DNA of 17,929 nucleotides from UBA1219 sp045601425 (lineage in GTDB: Bacteria > Bacteroidota > Bacteroidia > Bacteroidales > P3): NCBI GenBank assembly GCA_045601425.1, contig JAZRZP010000015.1, forward strand, positions 1-17,929, given 5' to 3'. Of the stretch, positions 8,802 through 15,983 are shown one piece after another; position 1 is the stretch's first letter, and every line of letters starts with the position of its first letter. Position numbers and translations under genes: made by a program. A model generated the notes under the pieces. It did no database searches and had not been told where the DNA came from. It worked only from the letters and a program-made list of their open reading frames with translations.

Positions 8802-10418
8802 ATGAGAATAAAGATTTTAAGTTTAGCCTTATGCTTCGGTCTGGTTGCCGTTTCTCAGGCACAGAACATTCAACTTCCCGAAGAGAACCTCGTCGGAGCC
8901 AACTGCACCTCGATAATGGTGGGCTGCAAAGCCAGCGACGACGGCTCGGTAATCACATCGCACACCTGCGACGGCAAGTACCGTACTTGGGTAACCATGG
9001 AACCCGCTCAGGACCACAAGGCCGGCACCATGCACAAAGTTTACAAAGGCTCCATGCACACATCATCGGCCAAAGGCATGGAAGGAGTGACGCTTGCCGG
9101 AGAAATACCCGAAGTTCCGCACACCTACGCATACATGAACACGGCATACCCCTGCCTCAACGAAAAACAGCTTGCCATCGGCGAAAGCACATTCTCCGGC
9201 CCTGACACTCTGGTAAACGAAAAAGCCATGTTTCTGGTAGAAGAGCTTGAACGCATTGCACTGCAACGCTGCGACAATGCTCGCTCCGCCATAAAACTGA
9301 TTGGCGAACTAGTGGCCAAATACGGCTATGCCGACGGAGGCGAATGCCTCACCATTGCCGACAAAAAAGAAGTCTGGCAGATGGAAATCCTCGGCGAAGG
9401 CCCCGATAAAATCGGCGGAATATGGGTGGCCCAACGCGTCCCCGATGACGAGGTGGCAGTGAGCTGCAACGTTCCACGCATAGGCAAAATCGACCGCAAA
9501 AACAAGGATTTTTTCATGTGTTCGGACAATATAGAAAAAGTAGCGAAGAAATACGGCCTCTGGGACGGGCAGGGCGACTTCGTGTGGTGGAAGGCATTCC
9601 CGTCAAGTTACAGCGGCGGAAAGAATTTCAAAGAACGTGAATGGTACATATTCAACGAACTGGCACCAAGCCTGAATCTCTCTTTCGAAGCCGACGAACT
9701 TCCGTTTTCCATAAAACCAGACCATAAGGTAAGCGCTCGCCGCGTGATGGAACTCTTCCGCGCCAACTACGAAGGCTCCAAACTCCTTGACCAGACCCAA
9801 AACCTGCTTGCACCGCGCAAGCACCGCGACAAAGATGGCAACATGGTTACCGACACGGCGGTCTGCATCAATGCCAACCCATGGATGGACGCCAACGACC
9901 GCAACATGTACAACATGCTGAAACCCGGTACGGTGACATTCTACCGCGGAGTGGCCATGTCGTGGTGTTCCTACTCGTTCGTGACACAATGCCGCAGCTG
10001 GATGCCAGACGAAATCGGTGCCCTGTGCTGGTTCTCTTTCGAAAATCCCGGCCAGAGTCCGAGAATCCCGCTCTTCTCCGGAATGACACAGATGCCTTCA
10101 AACTTTGACGTATGCGGACACGCACGGTACAACGAAAACGCTGCACTCTGGCAGTACCGCAAGGCCAACAAACTCGCACAGGTAAAATGGGGCTTCGCGA
10201 AAAAGACCATATACGGCAACGTACTCCGCTACGAAGAAAAAGCCATGCGTGAAATCCCCGTCCTTGAGTCCCAGCTCAAAGAACTCATAACCGCCGGCAA
10301 GACCGACGAAGCCAAGAATATGATGAACCAGTACTGTTCAGACTTCGCCGCTTCTACTGCACAGACATGGAAATCGATTGAACAGAAACTTTGGGAAACC
10401 TTCTGGACCGGTTTCTGA
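8802..10418 (+). CDS. Secreted C69-family dipeptidase
   Basis: 538 residues. The signal peptide ends near SQA-Q (20/21), followed by a short propeptide-like segment to N34. C35 starts CTSIMVGCKASDDGS, the hallmark of peptidase family C69 (PepD-type dipeptidases), in which the cysteine becomes the N-terminal nucleophile of an Ntn-hydrolase after autocleavage. Later family stretches include KEVWQMEILGEGPDKIGGIWVAQRVPDDE (about 189-217) and CNVPRIG. The enzyme hydrolyses dipeptides and would feed peptide-derived amino acids to a saccharolytic or proteolytic anaerobe; together with the neighbouring M16 peptidase it suggests stepwise peptide breakdown outside the cytoplasm. It has its own -7 element and a terminator. 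The start is set by the signal peptide. Confidence 0.9.
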   Translation: MRIKILSLALCFGLVAVSQAQNIQLPEENLVGANCTSIMVGCKASDDGSVITSHTCDGKYRTWVTMEPAQDHKAGTMHKVYKGSMHTSSAKGMEGVTLAGEIPEVPHTYAYMNTAYPCLNEKQLAIGESTFSGPDTLVNEKAMFLVEELERIALQRCDNARSAIKLIGELVAKYGYADGGECLTIADKKEVWQMEILGEGPDKIGGIWVAQRVPDDEVAVSCNVPRIGKIDRKNKDFFMCSDNIEKVAKKYGLWDGQGDFVWWKAFPSSYSGGKNFKEREWYIFNELAPSLNLSFEADELPFSIKPDHKVSARRVMELFRANYEGSKLLDQTQNLLAPRKHRDKDGNMVTDTAVCINANPWMDANDRNMYNMLKPGTVTFYRGVAMSWCSYSFVTQCRSWMPDEIGALCWFSFENPGQSPRIPLFSGMTQMPSNFDVCGHARYNENAALWQYRKANKLAQVKWGFAKKTIYGNVLRYEEKAMREIPVLESQLKELITAGKTDEAKNMMNQYCSDFAASTAQTWKSIEQKLWETFWTGF

Positions 10419-10442
10419 CCTCAATCACCTGTCTTTTCCCCT

Positions 10443-10480
10443 ACCCCACACCGAAACATCAACCGTGTGGGGTTTGTTTT
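10443..10480 (+). terminator. Terminator after the dipeptidase gene
   Basis: A 9-bp GC-rich stem ACCCCACAC/GTGTGGGGT (10443-10451 with 10465-10473) with a 13-base loop is followed by TTGTTTT. It begins 25 bases after the stop codon. Confidence 0.75.
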
Positions 10481-10491
10481 ACCCCTTTTAG

Positions 10492-10514
10492 TGTCAAAAT
10501 GTCAGTATTTGGCA
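10492..10514 (+). promoter_or_regulatory. TGTCA-type repeat cluster upstream of dnaK
   Basis: Three related pentamers lie close together: TGTCA (10492-10496), TGTCA (10500-10504) and TGGCA (10510-10514). The last two form an imperfect dyad, TGTCA-N5-TGGCA. No CIRCE element is present, so this could be the operator or activator site for heat-shock control of dnaK; that is inference. No convincing -7 box was found in the dnaK leader; TACTTTTTTG near 10554 is only a rough match. Confidence 0.3.
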
Positions 10515-10653
10515 GTAAAAAACACGTTTCATCAAACACAAACTGACAACATGTACTTTTTTGCTGACCCAAAAGCACATGGCACGGAAATTGTCCTTTC
10601 GGAAATTGTTCACAAAAAAACATTTATTAACGAAAAACAAAAAAACACATAAA

Positions 10654-12576
10654 ATGGGAAAAATAATAGGCATAGACCTCGGAACCACAAACTCTTGTGT
10701 AGCAGTAATGGAAGGCAATGAACCCGTAGTAATTGCAAACAGCGAAGGACACAGAACGACACCTTCGATAGTAGGATTTCTGGAAAACGGCGAACGTAAA
10801 GTCGGCGACCCTGCAAAACGTCAGGCCATAACGAACCCCAACAAAACCGTTTATTCCATAAAACGTTTCATGGGCGAAACCTTCGATCGCGTATCCAACG
10901 AAATATCGACGATACCTTACAAGGTAGTAAAAGGCGACAACAATACTCCTCGCGTAGAAATCGACGGACGTCTGTACACCCCACAGGAAATCTCCGCAAT
11001 AGTATTGCAGAAAATGAAAAAAACTGCCGAAGACTTTATCGGTCAGGAAGTTACGGAAGCCGTAATCACTGTACCGGCATACTTCAACGACTCGCAGCGT
11101 CAGGCCACAAAAGAAGCCGGTGAAATAGCAGGCCTCAAAGTGCGCCGTATCATCAACGAACCTACGGCAGCAGCTTTAGCCTATGGTCTTGACAAGAAAA
11201 ACAAAGACATGCACGTGGCAGTATTCGACCTCGGTGGCGGTACTTTCGACATATCCATACTTGAACTCGGCGACGGCGTTTTCGAAGTGAAATCAACAAA
11301 CGGAAACACTCACCTCGGCGGTGACGATTTCGACCAGAAAATCATCAACTGGCTGGCTTCCGAATTCCAAACCGAAAAAGGCGTTGACCTCCGCAAGGAC
11401 GCCATGGCTCTCCAACGCCTTAAAGAAGCCGCCGAAAAAGCAAAAATAGAACTCTCGAGCAGCCAGCAGACCGAAATAAACCTCCCCTACATCACCGTAG
11501 TTGACGGTGTGCCGCAACACCTCGTACGCACCCTTACACGTGCAAAGTTCGAACAGCTCTGCGACGACCTCATCCAAGCCACTCTGGAACCATGCCGCAA
11601 CGCAATGCGCGACGCAGGCCTCAACAATTCGCAAATCGACGAAGTGATTCTTGTAGGAGGTTCCACACGTATTCCCGCCATCCAGAAAATAGTTGAGGAT
11701 TTCTTCGGAAAGACCCCATCCAAGGGTGTGAACCCCGACGAAGTAGTAGCTATCGGAGCATCAATCCAAGGCGGTGTGCTCACCGGCGAAGTAAAAGACG
11801 TGCTCCTTCTCGACGTAACTCCACTTTCGCTCGGCATAGAGACTCTCGGAGGCGTAATGACAAGACTCATTGACGCAAACACCACAATCCCGACCAAAAA
11901 GTCGCAGGTATTCTCGACAGCAGCCGACAACCAGCCGGAAGTTGAAATTCATGTGCTTCAGGGCGAACGTCCCATGGCTGCCCAAAACAAGACTATCGGA
12001 CGTTTCCACCTCGCCGGCATTCCGCCAGCACCGCGCGGAGTTCCTCAGATAGAAGTAACTTTCGACATCGATGCCAACGGTATTTTGAACGTAACCGCTT
12101 GCGATAAAGCCACCGGAAAAAGCCAGAACATCCGCATCGAAGCATCTTCGGGTCTCAGCGACGACGAAATAAAACGCATGAAAGCCGAAGCCGAAGCCAA
12201 CGCCGAAGCCGACAAGAAAGCCAAGGAAGAAATAGAAAAGATAAACAACGCCGACGGCATGATTTTCCAAACGGAAAAGAACCTCAAGGAATACGGCGAC
12301 AAGATTCCCGCTGAAAAGAAATCGGCCATAGAAAACGCACTTACGGAACTCAAGGCTGCCCACGCTGCCAAAAACGGCACTCAGATAGATTCCGCAATGG
12401 AAAAAATCAATGCCGCATGGCAGGCTGCCAGCGAAGACATGTACAAAGCCCAGCAGCAGGCTGGCGCCAACCCCGGTGCTCAAGGTAGCTGCGGCGATCC
12501 GAACTGCAACGGCGACTGCAACAGCCACACAAAAGACGAAAATGTCACCGACGCTGACTTCGAAGAGGTAAAGTAA
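10654..12576 (+). CDS. dnaK: Chaperone DnaK (Hsp70)
   Basis: 640 residues from the ATG at 10654, where the protein opens MGKIIGIDLGTTNSCVAV. An in-frame start at 10561 would add 31 lysine-rich residues that no DnaK has. The ATPase domain (1 to about 380) shows phosphate 1 (GIDLGTTNS), phosphate 2 (VFDLGGGTFDIS, about 190-201) and the adenosine motif (VILVGGSTRIPAIQ). The interdomain linker DVLLLDV is at 382-388, followed by the substrate-binding domain and a helical lid rich in Ala, Glu and Lys. The acidic tail ends in DADFEEVK, as in many bacterial DnaKs. It folds cytoplasmic proteins with DnaJ and GrpE, neither of which is encoded nearby. The tail before the end contains an unusual cysteine cluster, C613, C618, C622, with H625. 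Confidence 0.98.
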   Translation: MGKIIGIDLGTTNSCVAVMEGNEPVVIANSEGHRTTPSIVGFLENGERKVGDPAKRQAITNPNKTVYSIKRFMGETFDRVSNEISTIPYKVVKGDNNTPRVEIDGRLYTPQEISAIVLQKMKKTAEDFIGQEVTEAVITVPAYFNDSQRQATKEAGEIAGLKVRRIINEPTAAALAYGLDKKNKDMHVAVFDLGGGTFDISILELGDGVFEVKSTNGNTHLGGDDFDQKIINWLASEFQTEKGVDLRKDAMALQRLKEAAEKAKIELSSSQQTEINLPYITVVDGVPQHLVRTLTRAKFEQLCDDLIQATLEPCRNAMRDAGLNNSQIDEVILVGGSTRIPAIQKIVEDFFGKTPSKGVNPDEVVAIGASIQGGVLTGEVKDVLLLDVTPLSLGIETLGGVMTRLIDANTTIPTKKSQVFSTAADNQPEVEIHVLQGERPMAAQNKTIGRFHLAGIPPAPRGVPQIEVTFDIDANGILNVTACDKATGKSQNIRIEASSGLSDDEIKRMKAEAEANAEADKKAKEEIEKINNADGMIFQTEKNLKEYGDKIPAEKKSAIENALTELKAAHAAKNGTQIDSAMEKINAAWQAASEDMYKAQQQAGANPGAQGSCGDPNCNGDCNSHTKDENVTDADFEEVK

Positions 12577-12597
12577 GACCGATAAACAAACATAGAC

Positions 12598-12631
12598 AAA
12601 AAAGTGTAGCCCCAAAGGTTACACTTTTTTT
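12598..12631 (+). terminator. Terminator after dnaK
   Basis: The stem AAAAAAGTGTAGCC/GGTTACACTTTTTT (one G-T pair) has a CCAAA loop and ends in a run of seven T. It lies 21 bases after the dnaK stop. Confidence 0.88.
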
Positions 12632-12681
12632 GGTTGATAAATATTTTTGGTTGTTTTTCGATTTATATGGGATTTTTATTG

Positions 12682-12689
12682 TATATTTG
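12682..12689 (+). promoter_or_regulatory. -7 box of the small membrane protein gene
   Basis: TATATTTG lies 51 bases before the ATG at 12741 and after the dnaK terminator. The upstream TTTG (12646-12649) is too far away to be a good -33 partner, so only the -7 element is supported. Confidence 0.45.
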
Positions 12690-12740
12690 CAAATCAAAAC
12701 CTTGAATAATTTTTTTCGTTCAAACAAAAACACCACAATT

Positions 12741-13205
12741 ATGGCCGTAAAAATAATTTTCGCAGTCGTGCTACTTGCAGCAGGCATTTTCCTGTTTAGT
12801 CGCAGACATTTCATTTTCAAAATCATCGGGGCTGCAGCCCTGCTTCTCTGGTTGTTTCTCGGCGACTGGGGCGGTTTGGAACTCGCAAAAAAGCTATTCC
12901 TCTTCGCGACAAAAAACACTGTCCTGTTTTTTGAAATTCTCGGCGGAATAGTCGTTGCGATAGTGATATTGGGATGGATTCTCTCAAAGATAACCCCGGG
13001 GAAGGCAACAAAAAAACGGTCGTTCACCGAGAGAATAGCCAAACCCAAGTCGAAAGGACAACAAGTACGGAAAACCGTTTACAAAGTTGGCGGAGTGGAA
13101 TACACCGACTACGGCTTAGCCTTACAACAGGCTACAATGCTATATCCCGGACAAAACCATCCCTCCTCCTACATAGTAAAAGAGGAACGTATGACCGATG
13201 CATAA
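12741..13205 (+). CDS. Small inner-membrane protein of unknown function
   Basis: 154 residues from the ATG at 12741. An upstream in-frame start at 12630 would lie inside the dnaK terminator and before the -7 box, so it is rejected. Three hydrophobic segments are visible: about 4-19, 24-40 and 61-82. They are followed by a strongly basic stretch (about 84-111, for example KATKKRS and KPKSKGQQ) and a soluble tail with aromatic residues (VYKVGGVEYTDYGLALQQA). The charge pattern puts the tail in the cytoplasm. I do not recognise the family. It has its own promoter element and sits alone between the dnaK terminator and a convergent hairpin. Confidence 0.65.
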   Translation: MAVKIIFAVVLLAAGIFLFSRRHFIFKIIGAAALLLWLFLGDWGGLELAKKLFLFATKNTVLFFEILGGIVVAIVILGWILSKITPGKATKKRSFTERIAKPKSKGQQVRKTVYKVGGVEYTDYGLALQQATMLYPGQNHPSSYIVKEERMTDA

Positions 13206-13258
13206 GGCAAAAATCGCTGGCTATCGAAAGACTGCAACGAAACAACATTACCTTGTAT

Positions 13259-13297
13259 ATAACGGGAAAGCGGGACCAAGTCCCGCTTTTCCGTTAT
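13259..13297. terminator. Hairpin between convergent genes
   Basis: A stem of about 17 bp with one G-T pair (13259-13275 with 13281-13297) and a five-base CCAAG loop sits between the membrane protein gene (plus) and rubrerythrin (minus). No long T-tract follows on either strand, but its position suggests a shared bidirectional terminator. Confidence 0.7.
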
Positions 13298-13352
13298 GCG
13301 GCCCAACAGCCGCCCACATATTTTTTACATACGTTTTGTTTTGAAGCCCTTT

Positions 13353-13895
13353 CTAAAAATTTTCCACATACAGTTCAAAATACGACTTGGGATGACTGCA
13401 TGCGGGACACGTCTCCGGGACATTGTCGCCGACATAGATGTATCCGCAGTTGCGGCATTCCCAGATTTTCTTGTCCGGACGAGCAAAGACTTCGTTTTCA
13501 GAAATGTTCCTCATCAGGGTGCGGAAACGCTCTTCGTGATGTTTCTCTATTGAAGCCACCTTGCGGAACTGTTCAGCCAAATCGTGAAAACCCTCATCGT
13601 CGGCTGTCCGTGCGAACTCGCTGTACATAGTCAGCCATTCGCTGTGCTCCGCGACGGCAGAGTCTGCCAGATTGTCCACCGTGGCACCAATACAGTTCAG
13701 TTCCTTGAACCACAATTTGGCATGTTCTTTCTCGTTGTCGGAAGTTTTTTGGAAAATTTCGGCAATCTGTTCAAAGCCATCTTTCTTCGCTTTTGATGCA
13801 AAATAAGTATATTTGTTTCTTGCTTCCGATTCGGCGGCAAAAGCCGTCCTCAGATTCTTTTCGGTCTGTGTACCCGAATATTTATTATTTTTCAT
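13353..13895 (-). CDS. rbr: Rubrerythrin
   Basis: 180 residues. The N-terminal ferritin-like four-helix domain carries the diiron ligands by alignment with Desulfovibrio rubrerythrin: E22 (AAESEAR), E55 and H58 (EKEH), E83 and E86 (AEHSEW), E117 and H120 (EKHH). The C-terminal rubredoxin-like domain binds one iron through C147, C150, C163 and C166 (CRNCGY and CPACSHPKSYF). All ligands are present. Rubrerythrin is a cytoplasmic peroxidase that reduces hydrogen peroxide to water with electrons from rubredoxin or NAD(P)H-linked donors. It is the last gene of the operon, 32 bases after the regulator's stop, and no separate promoter is obvious in that gap. Confidence 0.97.
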   Translation of the reverse strand: MKNNKYSGTQTEKNLRTAFAAESEARNKYTYFASKAKKDGFEQIAEIFQKTSDNEKEHAKLWFKELNCIGATVDNLADSAVAEHSEWLTMYSEFARTADDEGFHDLAEQFRKVASIEKHHEERFRTLMRNISENEVFARPDKKIWECRNCGYIYVGDNVPETCPACSHPKSYFELYVENF

Positions 13896-13927
13896 AACTT
13901 TTGCGTGTGTTTACAATTTAAAACTTT

Positions 13928-14860
13928 TTACAAATGAATTTTATACTTCAGTAAATGCTCGTCGAGCATGTGACGGGGAATGATGTGTATTATGGCTTCG
14001 GCCATGATGTTGAGTATCCGCTCCCGCACATAATCGTTGCGTACGAACAACGAGACGTTCCTGTATGGTACAGGGTTTACGAAAGGTCGGATATGTTCGC
14101 GGTATTCTTCCCGCAGCAGATTGATATGCAGTTCGGGAATGGCAGTGTAACCGCCGTTGGAATCGACTATCATCATCAAAGTGGGGATATTGCCTGCCTC
14201 ATAAACGGAACTGTGTTCGAGATCGAGGTCGCATATTTCCTCCACCTGATACTGAAGGCTTATCTCGTCCTTCAGTCCCCAAAGCCGTTCCCGTGGCATC
14301 GTCTGCATATCAATGTTTTTTTCCTTGTACAAGGGAGACATTGGCGACACGTAGGCCAAGAACTGCTCCCTGTAGAGCGGTATCTCCAGCAGCTGGTCGT
14401 TTTTCTGCGGACACGACATCACTGCCATGTCAATTTCCGTACGGCAAAGCTTTTCTATAATCTCGTCACGCGACATCTCGAATGCCCTGATGGTAACCTT
14501 CGGGTACTTGTCTTTCAGATATTTGAAAAGCTTCGGTGTAATATACGGGGCTATGGTTGGGCAAAAACTCATTTTAATCTCACCCTCGCACAACTTCTGT
14601 TCCGATTTCACCATCTCGTCGAGCTGACGCACGTTGAACAAGACCGTCTTGGCCTGATTCACTATCTGCTCGCCTATCATGGTTGTTCTTATCGGACGGC
14701 TGTTCCTGTCGAAGATTACGACGTCCAACTCGTTTTCCAGTTTCTGTATCATCGTACTGAGGGTGGACTGCGTTACGCCACAGCTGTCCGATGCCTGAAC
14801 AAAACTGCTGTATTTATCCACAGCCACTATATATTCCAATTGTTGCAGTGTCATAGCCAT
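13928..14860 (-). CDS. oxyR: OxyR-like LysR-family regulator with serine at the peroxidatic position
   Basis: 310 residues from the ATG at 14860; the second ATG at 14854 (MTLQQLEYIVAVD) matches the usual OxyR start and may be the real one. The N-terminal winged helix-turn-helix covers about 4-63 (FVQASDSCGVTQSTLSTMIQKLE), followed by the linker helix and a LysR substrate-binding domain. Similarity to Bacteroidetes OxyR is clear (QQLEYIVAVD, FDRNSRP, PTIAPYITP), and T102 corresponds to the pocket threonine. In OxyR the sensing loop has C199 and C208, nine residues apart. Here the same positions are S201 (codon AGC, 14258-14260) and C210, and the preceding Gly-His is Glu-Ile. The peroxidatic cysteine is therefore missing while the resolving one remains, so classical peroxide sensing is unlikely. 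The gene lies between desulfoferrodoxin (38 bases) and rubrerythrin (32 bases) and probably regulates them. Confidence 0.85.
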   Translation of the reverse strand: MAMTLQQLEYIVAVDKYSSFVQASDSCGVTQSTLSTMIQKLENELDVVIFDRNSRPIRTTMIGEQIVNQAKTVLFNVRQLDEMVKSEQKLCEGEIKMSFCPTIAPYITPKLFKYLKDKYPKVTIRAFEMSRDEIIEKLCRTEIDMAVMSCPQKNDQLLEIPLYREQFLAYVSPMSPLYKEKNIDMQTMPRERLWGLKDEISLQYQVEEICDLDLEHSSVYEAGNIPTLMMIVDSNGGYTAIPELHINLLREEYREHIRPFVNPVPYRNVSLFVRNDYVRERILNIMAEAIIHIIPRHMLDEHLLKYKIHL

Positions 14861-14898
14861 TCAGTTTTTTGGGAGATTTGCGGGAACAAAAACAGATT

Positions 14899-15276
14899 CT
14901 AAAGTTCTTTTTTCCAGAGTCCGTGAATGTTGCAGTATTCGTACACTGCCACAGGCTTGTCGTTTCCGACCACGAAGTTCGCCACAGGTTCCCCACCCGT
15001 CAGCCACGATACCTGAATGCCGTCCTTGCCTTCCAAGGCCACGAACTCGATCTTGTGCTCAGGCAGCATAGGGTGCAGTACGCTCCCTACCCTGACGTTC
15101 AGCATGTGTTTGCCTCGCCACGAAACTTCCGGCACATGCTTTTCCATGCCGGCATCTTCCGTCTGAGGACGGAGTTCTTCCATGGGTTCGCCGCAGCAAA
15201 CCACTTTTACTCCAGAATCTACGTTTTTTTGGATTACGTTGCCGCAATGTTTGCAGCGATAAAATTTAGTTTCCAT
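14899..15276 (-). CDS. dfx: Desulfoferrodoxin (superoxide reductase, two-iron type)
   Basis: 125 residues, the usual length of class I enzymes. The N-terminal desulforedoxin-like centre I has C8, C11, C27 and C28. The catalytic centre II has E45-K46-H47 (EKHVPEV), H68, H74, C115 and H118 (CNIHGLW); all known ligands and the catalytic lysine and glutamate are present at nearly the same numbers as in Desulfovibrio. It reduces superoxide to hydrogen peroxide in the cytoplasm without releasing oxygen, which suits anaerobes. It is the first gene of the minus-strand operon, with a promoter directly upstream. Its product, hydrogen peroxide, is the substrate of rubrerythrin at the end of the same operon. 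Confidence 0.97.
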   Translation of the reverse strand: METKFYRCKHCGNVIQKNVDSGVKVVCCGEPMEELRPQTEDAGMEKHVPEVSWRGKHMLNVRVGSVLHPMLPEHKIEFVALEGKDGIQVSWLTGGEPVANFVVGNDKPVAVYEYCNIHGLWKKEL

Positions 15277-15322
15277 GTCTTTTGCTTTTTTTAGTTAATA
15301 ATTTGATTTATTTTCAACGGTG

Positions 15323-15352
15323 CAAAATTACGACACTTTTACAATTGACAAA
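15323..15352 (-). promoter_or_regulatory. Promoter of the dfx-oxyR-rbr operon
   Basis: On the minus strand TTTG (15349-15352), an 18-base spacer and TAATTTTG (15323-15330) precede the dfx start by about 46 bases. The -7 box is identical to that of tRNA-Gln. The remainder of 15353-15566 is AT-rich, and I see no gene in it. Confidence 0.6.
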
Positions 15353-15566
15353 AACTATTTTTACAATAATATTATTGATAAAAACGATAATAAAACATAA
15401 AATACTATCAAACAAGAAATTACACATTGAAAAAAATTTCATTTTTTTATTTCCTCACCACTTTCTGACCATGTTTCCGGCCGAAAAAACGGGAGATTTT
15501 TTACAAAAAAAATTTTTTATCCATCAAATATTTATGAATTCTCCCCTGAAACACGGAAATATTTCG

Positions 15567-15574
15567 TATCTTTG
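15567..15574 (+). promoter_or_regulatory. -7 box upstream of the broken DUF4007-like gene
   Basis: TATCTTTG lies 57 bases before the ATG at 15632. No good -33 partner is visible. The promoter element looks intact although the gene behind it is broken. Confidence 0.45.
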
Positions 15575-15631
15575 CAGGATTGATTGTACATCAAACAGAT
15601 TGCTTAACACGAAACATAGAACATTTAAACG

Positions 15632-15946
15632 ATGGGATCTAACAGTATCAAATACACCTTTTCCGGACACGAGTCGTTTCCTTGCAAAACCTTATGGTTG
15701 AAGAAAGGGTATGATTTATTGGCAAAAGGAATTTTATTTCCTGCGAGGAACGCAAATTCTCTTACAAAACAGAGCATGGTGTCGAATACGGGTACAAATG
15801 TCAGGACACGGACCTACATTTTGCCAGAAAAGGACAAGAAGCGTGTTTCCGAGTTGGAGCAGAAAATAAATCCATTGTTATCGGGAATTGATAATGTTGA
15901 TATTTGCACACTTCTGGAGATTCTGAATAAAAAAATGAAGAGATGA
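15632..15946 (+). pseudogene. Truncated, probably frame-disrupted DUF4007-like gene
   Basis: The open frame codes for 104 residues. Residues about 6-33 (IKYTFSGHESFPC, then KTLWLKKGYDLLAKG) resemble the start of DUF4007 proteins, which are several times longer and, as I recall, occur with PAPS-reductase-like genes in DNA phosphorothioation or defence loci. After about residue 33 the resemblance stops. In a different frame, 15715-15888 stays open for 58 codons and reads like real protein (CEERKFSYKTEHGVEYGYKC and on to GQEACFRVGAENKS), so the region may be a junction of two gene fragments. The end of the frame lies inside a 40-base repeat. It could still be expressed as a short protein. I base the family call on memory of the N-terminal signature. 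Confidence 0.5.
15900..15939 (+). repeat. Dispersed 40-base repeat, copy A
   Basis: This copy matches 17293-17332 at 35 of 40 positions without gaps. It overlaps the end of the broken DUF4007-like frame and lies 45 bases before the fic start. The core GATATTTGCACAC resembles a Bacteroidetes -7 box but lacks its first T. Confidence 0.7.
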
Positions 15947-15983
15947 AAAACAACCTTGATATACTTACAAAAAACATATAGAC

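Noticed and set aside
8528..9205. Plus-strand frame of 225 codons before and across the dipeptidase start
   Set aside because: Its first part is the AT-rich promoter region and its second part is the dipeptidase gene in a wrong frame.
10561..10653. Upstream in-frame extension of dnaK
   Set aside because: DnaK begins with MGKIIGIDLGTTNS at 10654. The extra lysine-rich residues come from the A-rich leader.
10419..10653. CIRCE element (HrcA operator) upstream of dnaK
   Set aside because: I looked for TTAGCACTC-N9-GAGTGCTAA and did not find it.
11761..12615. Minus-strand frame of 284 codons over the dnaK 3' half
   Set aside because: It is a shadow of dnaK. It is rich in Val and Phe from the reverse complement of Asn/Asp/Glu codons and has no start signals.
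13955..14902. 315-codon plus-strand frame opposite the LysR-type regulator
   Set aside because: The minus strand encodes an unmistakable LysR protein with a helix-turn-helix, and the plus-strand translation has no recognisable domain or signal.
15282..15701. 139-codon plus-strand frame between dfx and the DUF4007-like gene
   Set aside because: It runs through AT-rich promoter DNA, has low-complexity Ile/Lys/Phe composition, and ends in the DUF4007-like start read in another frame.
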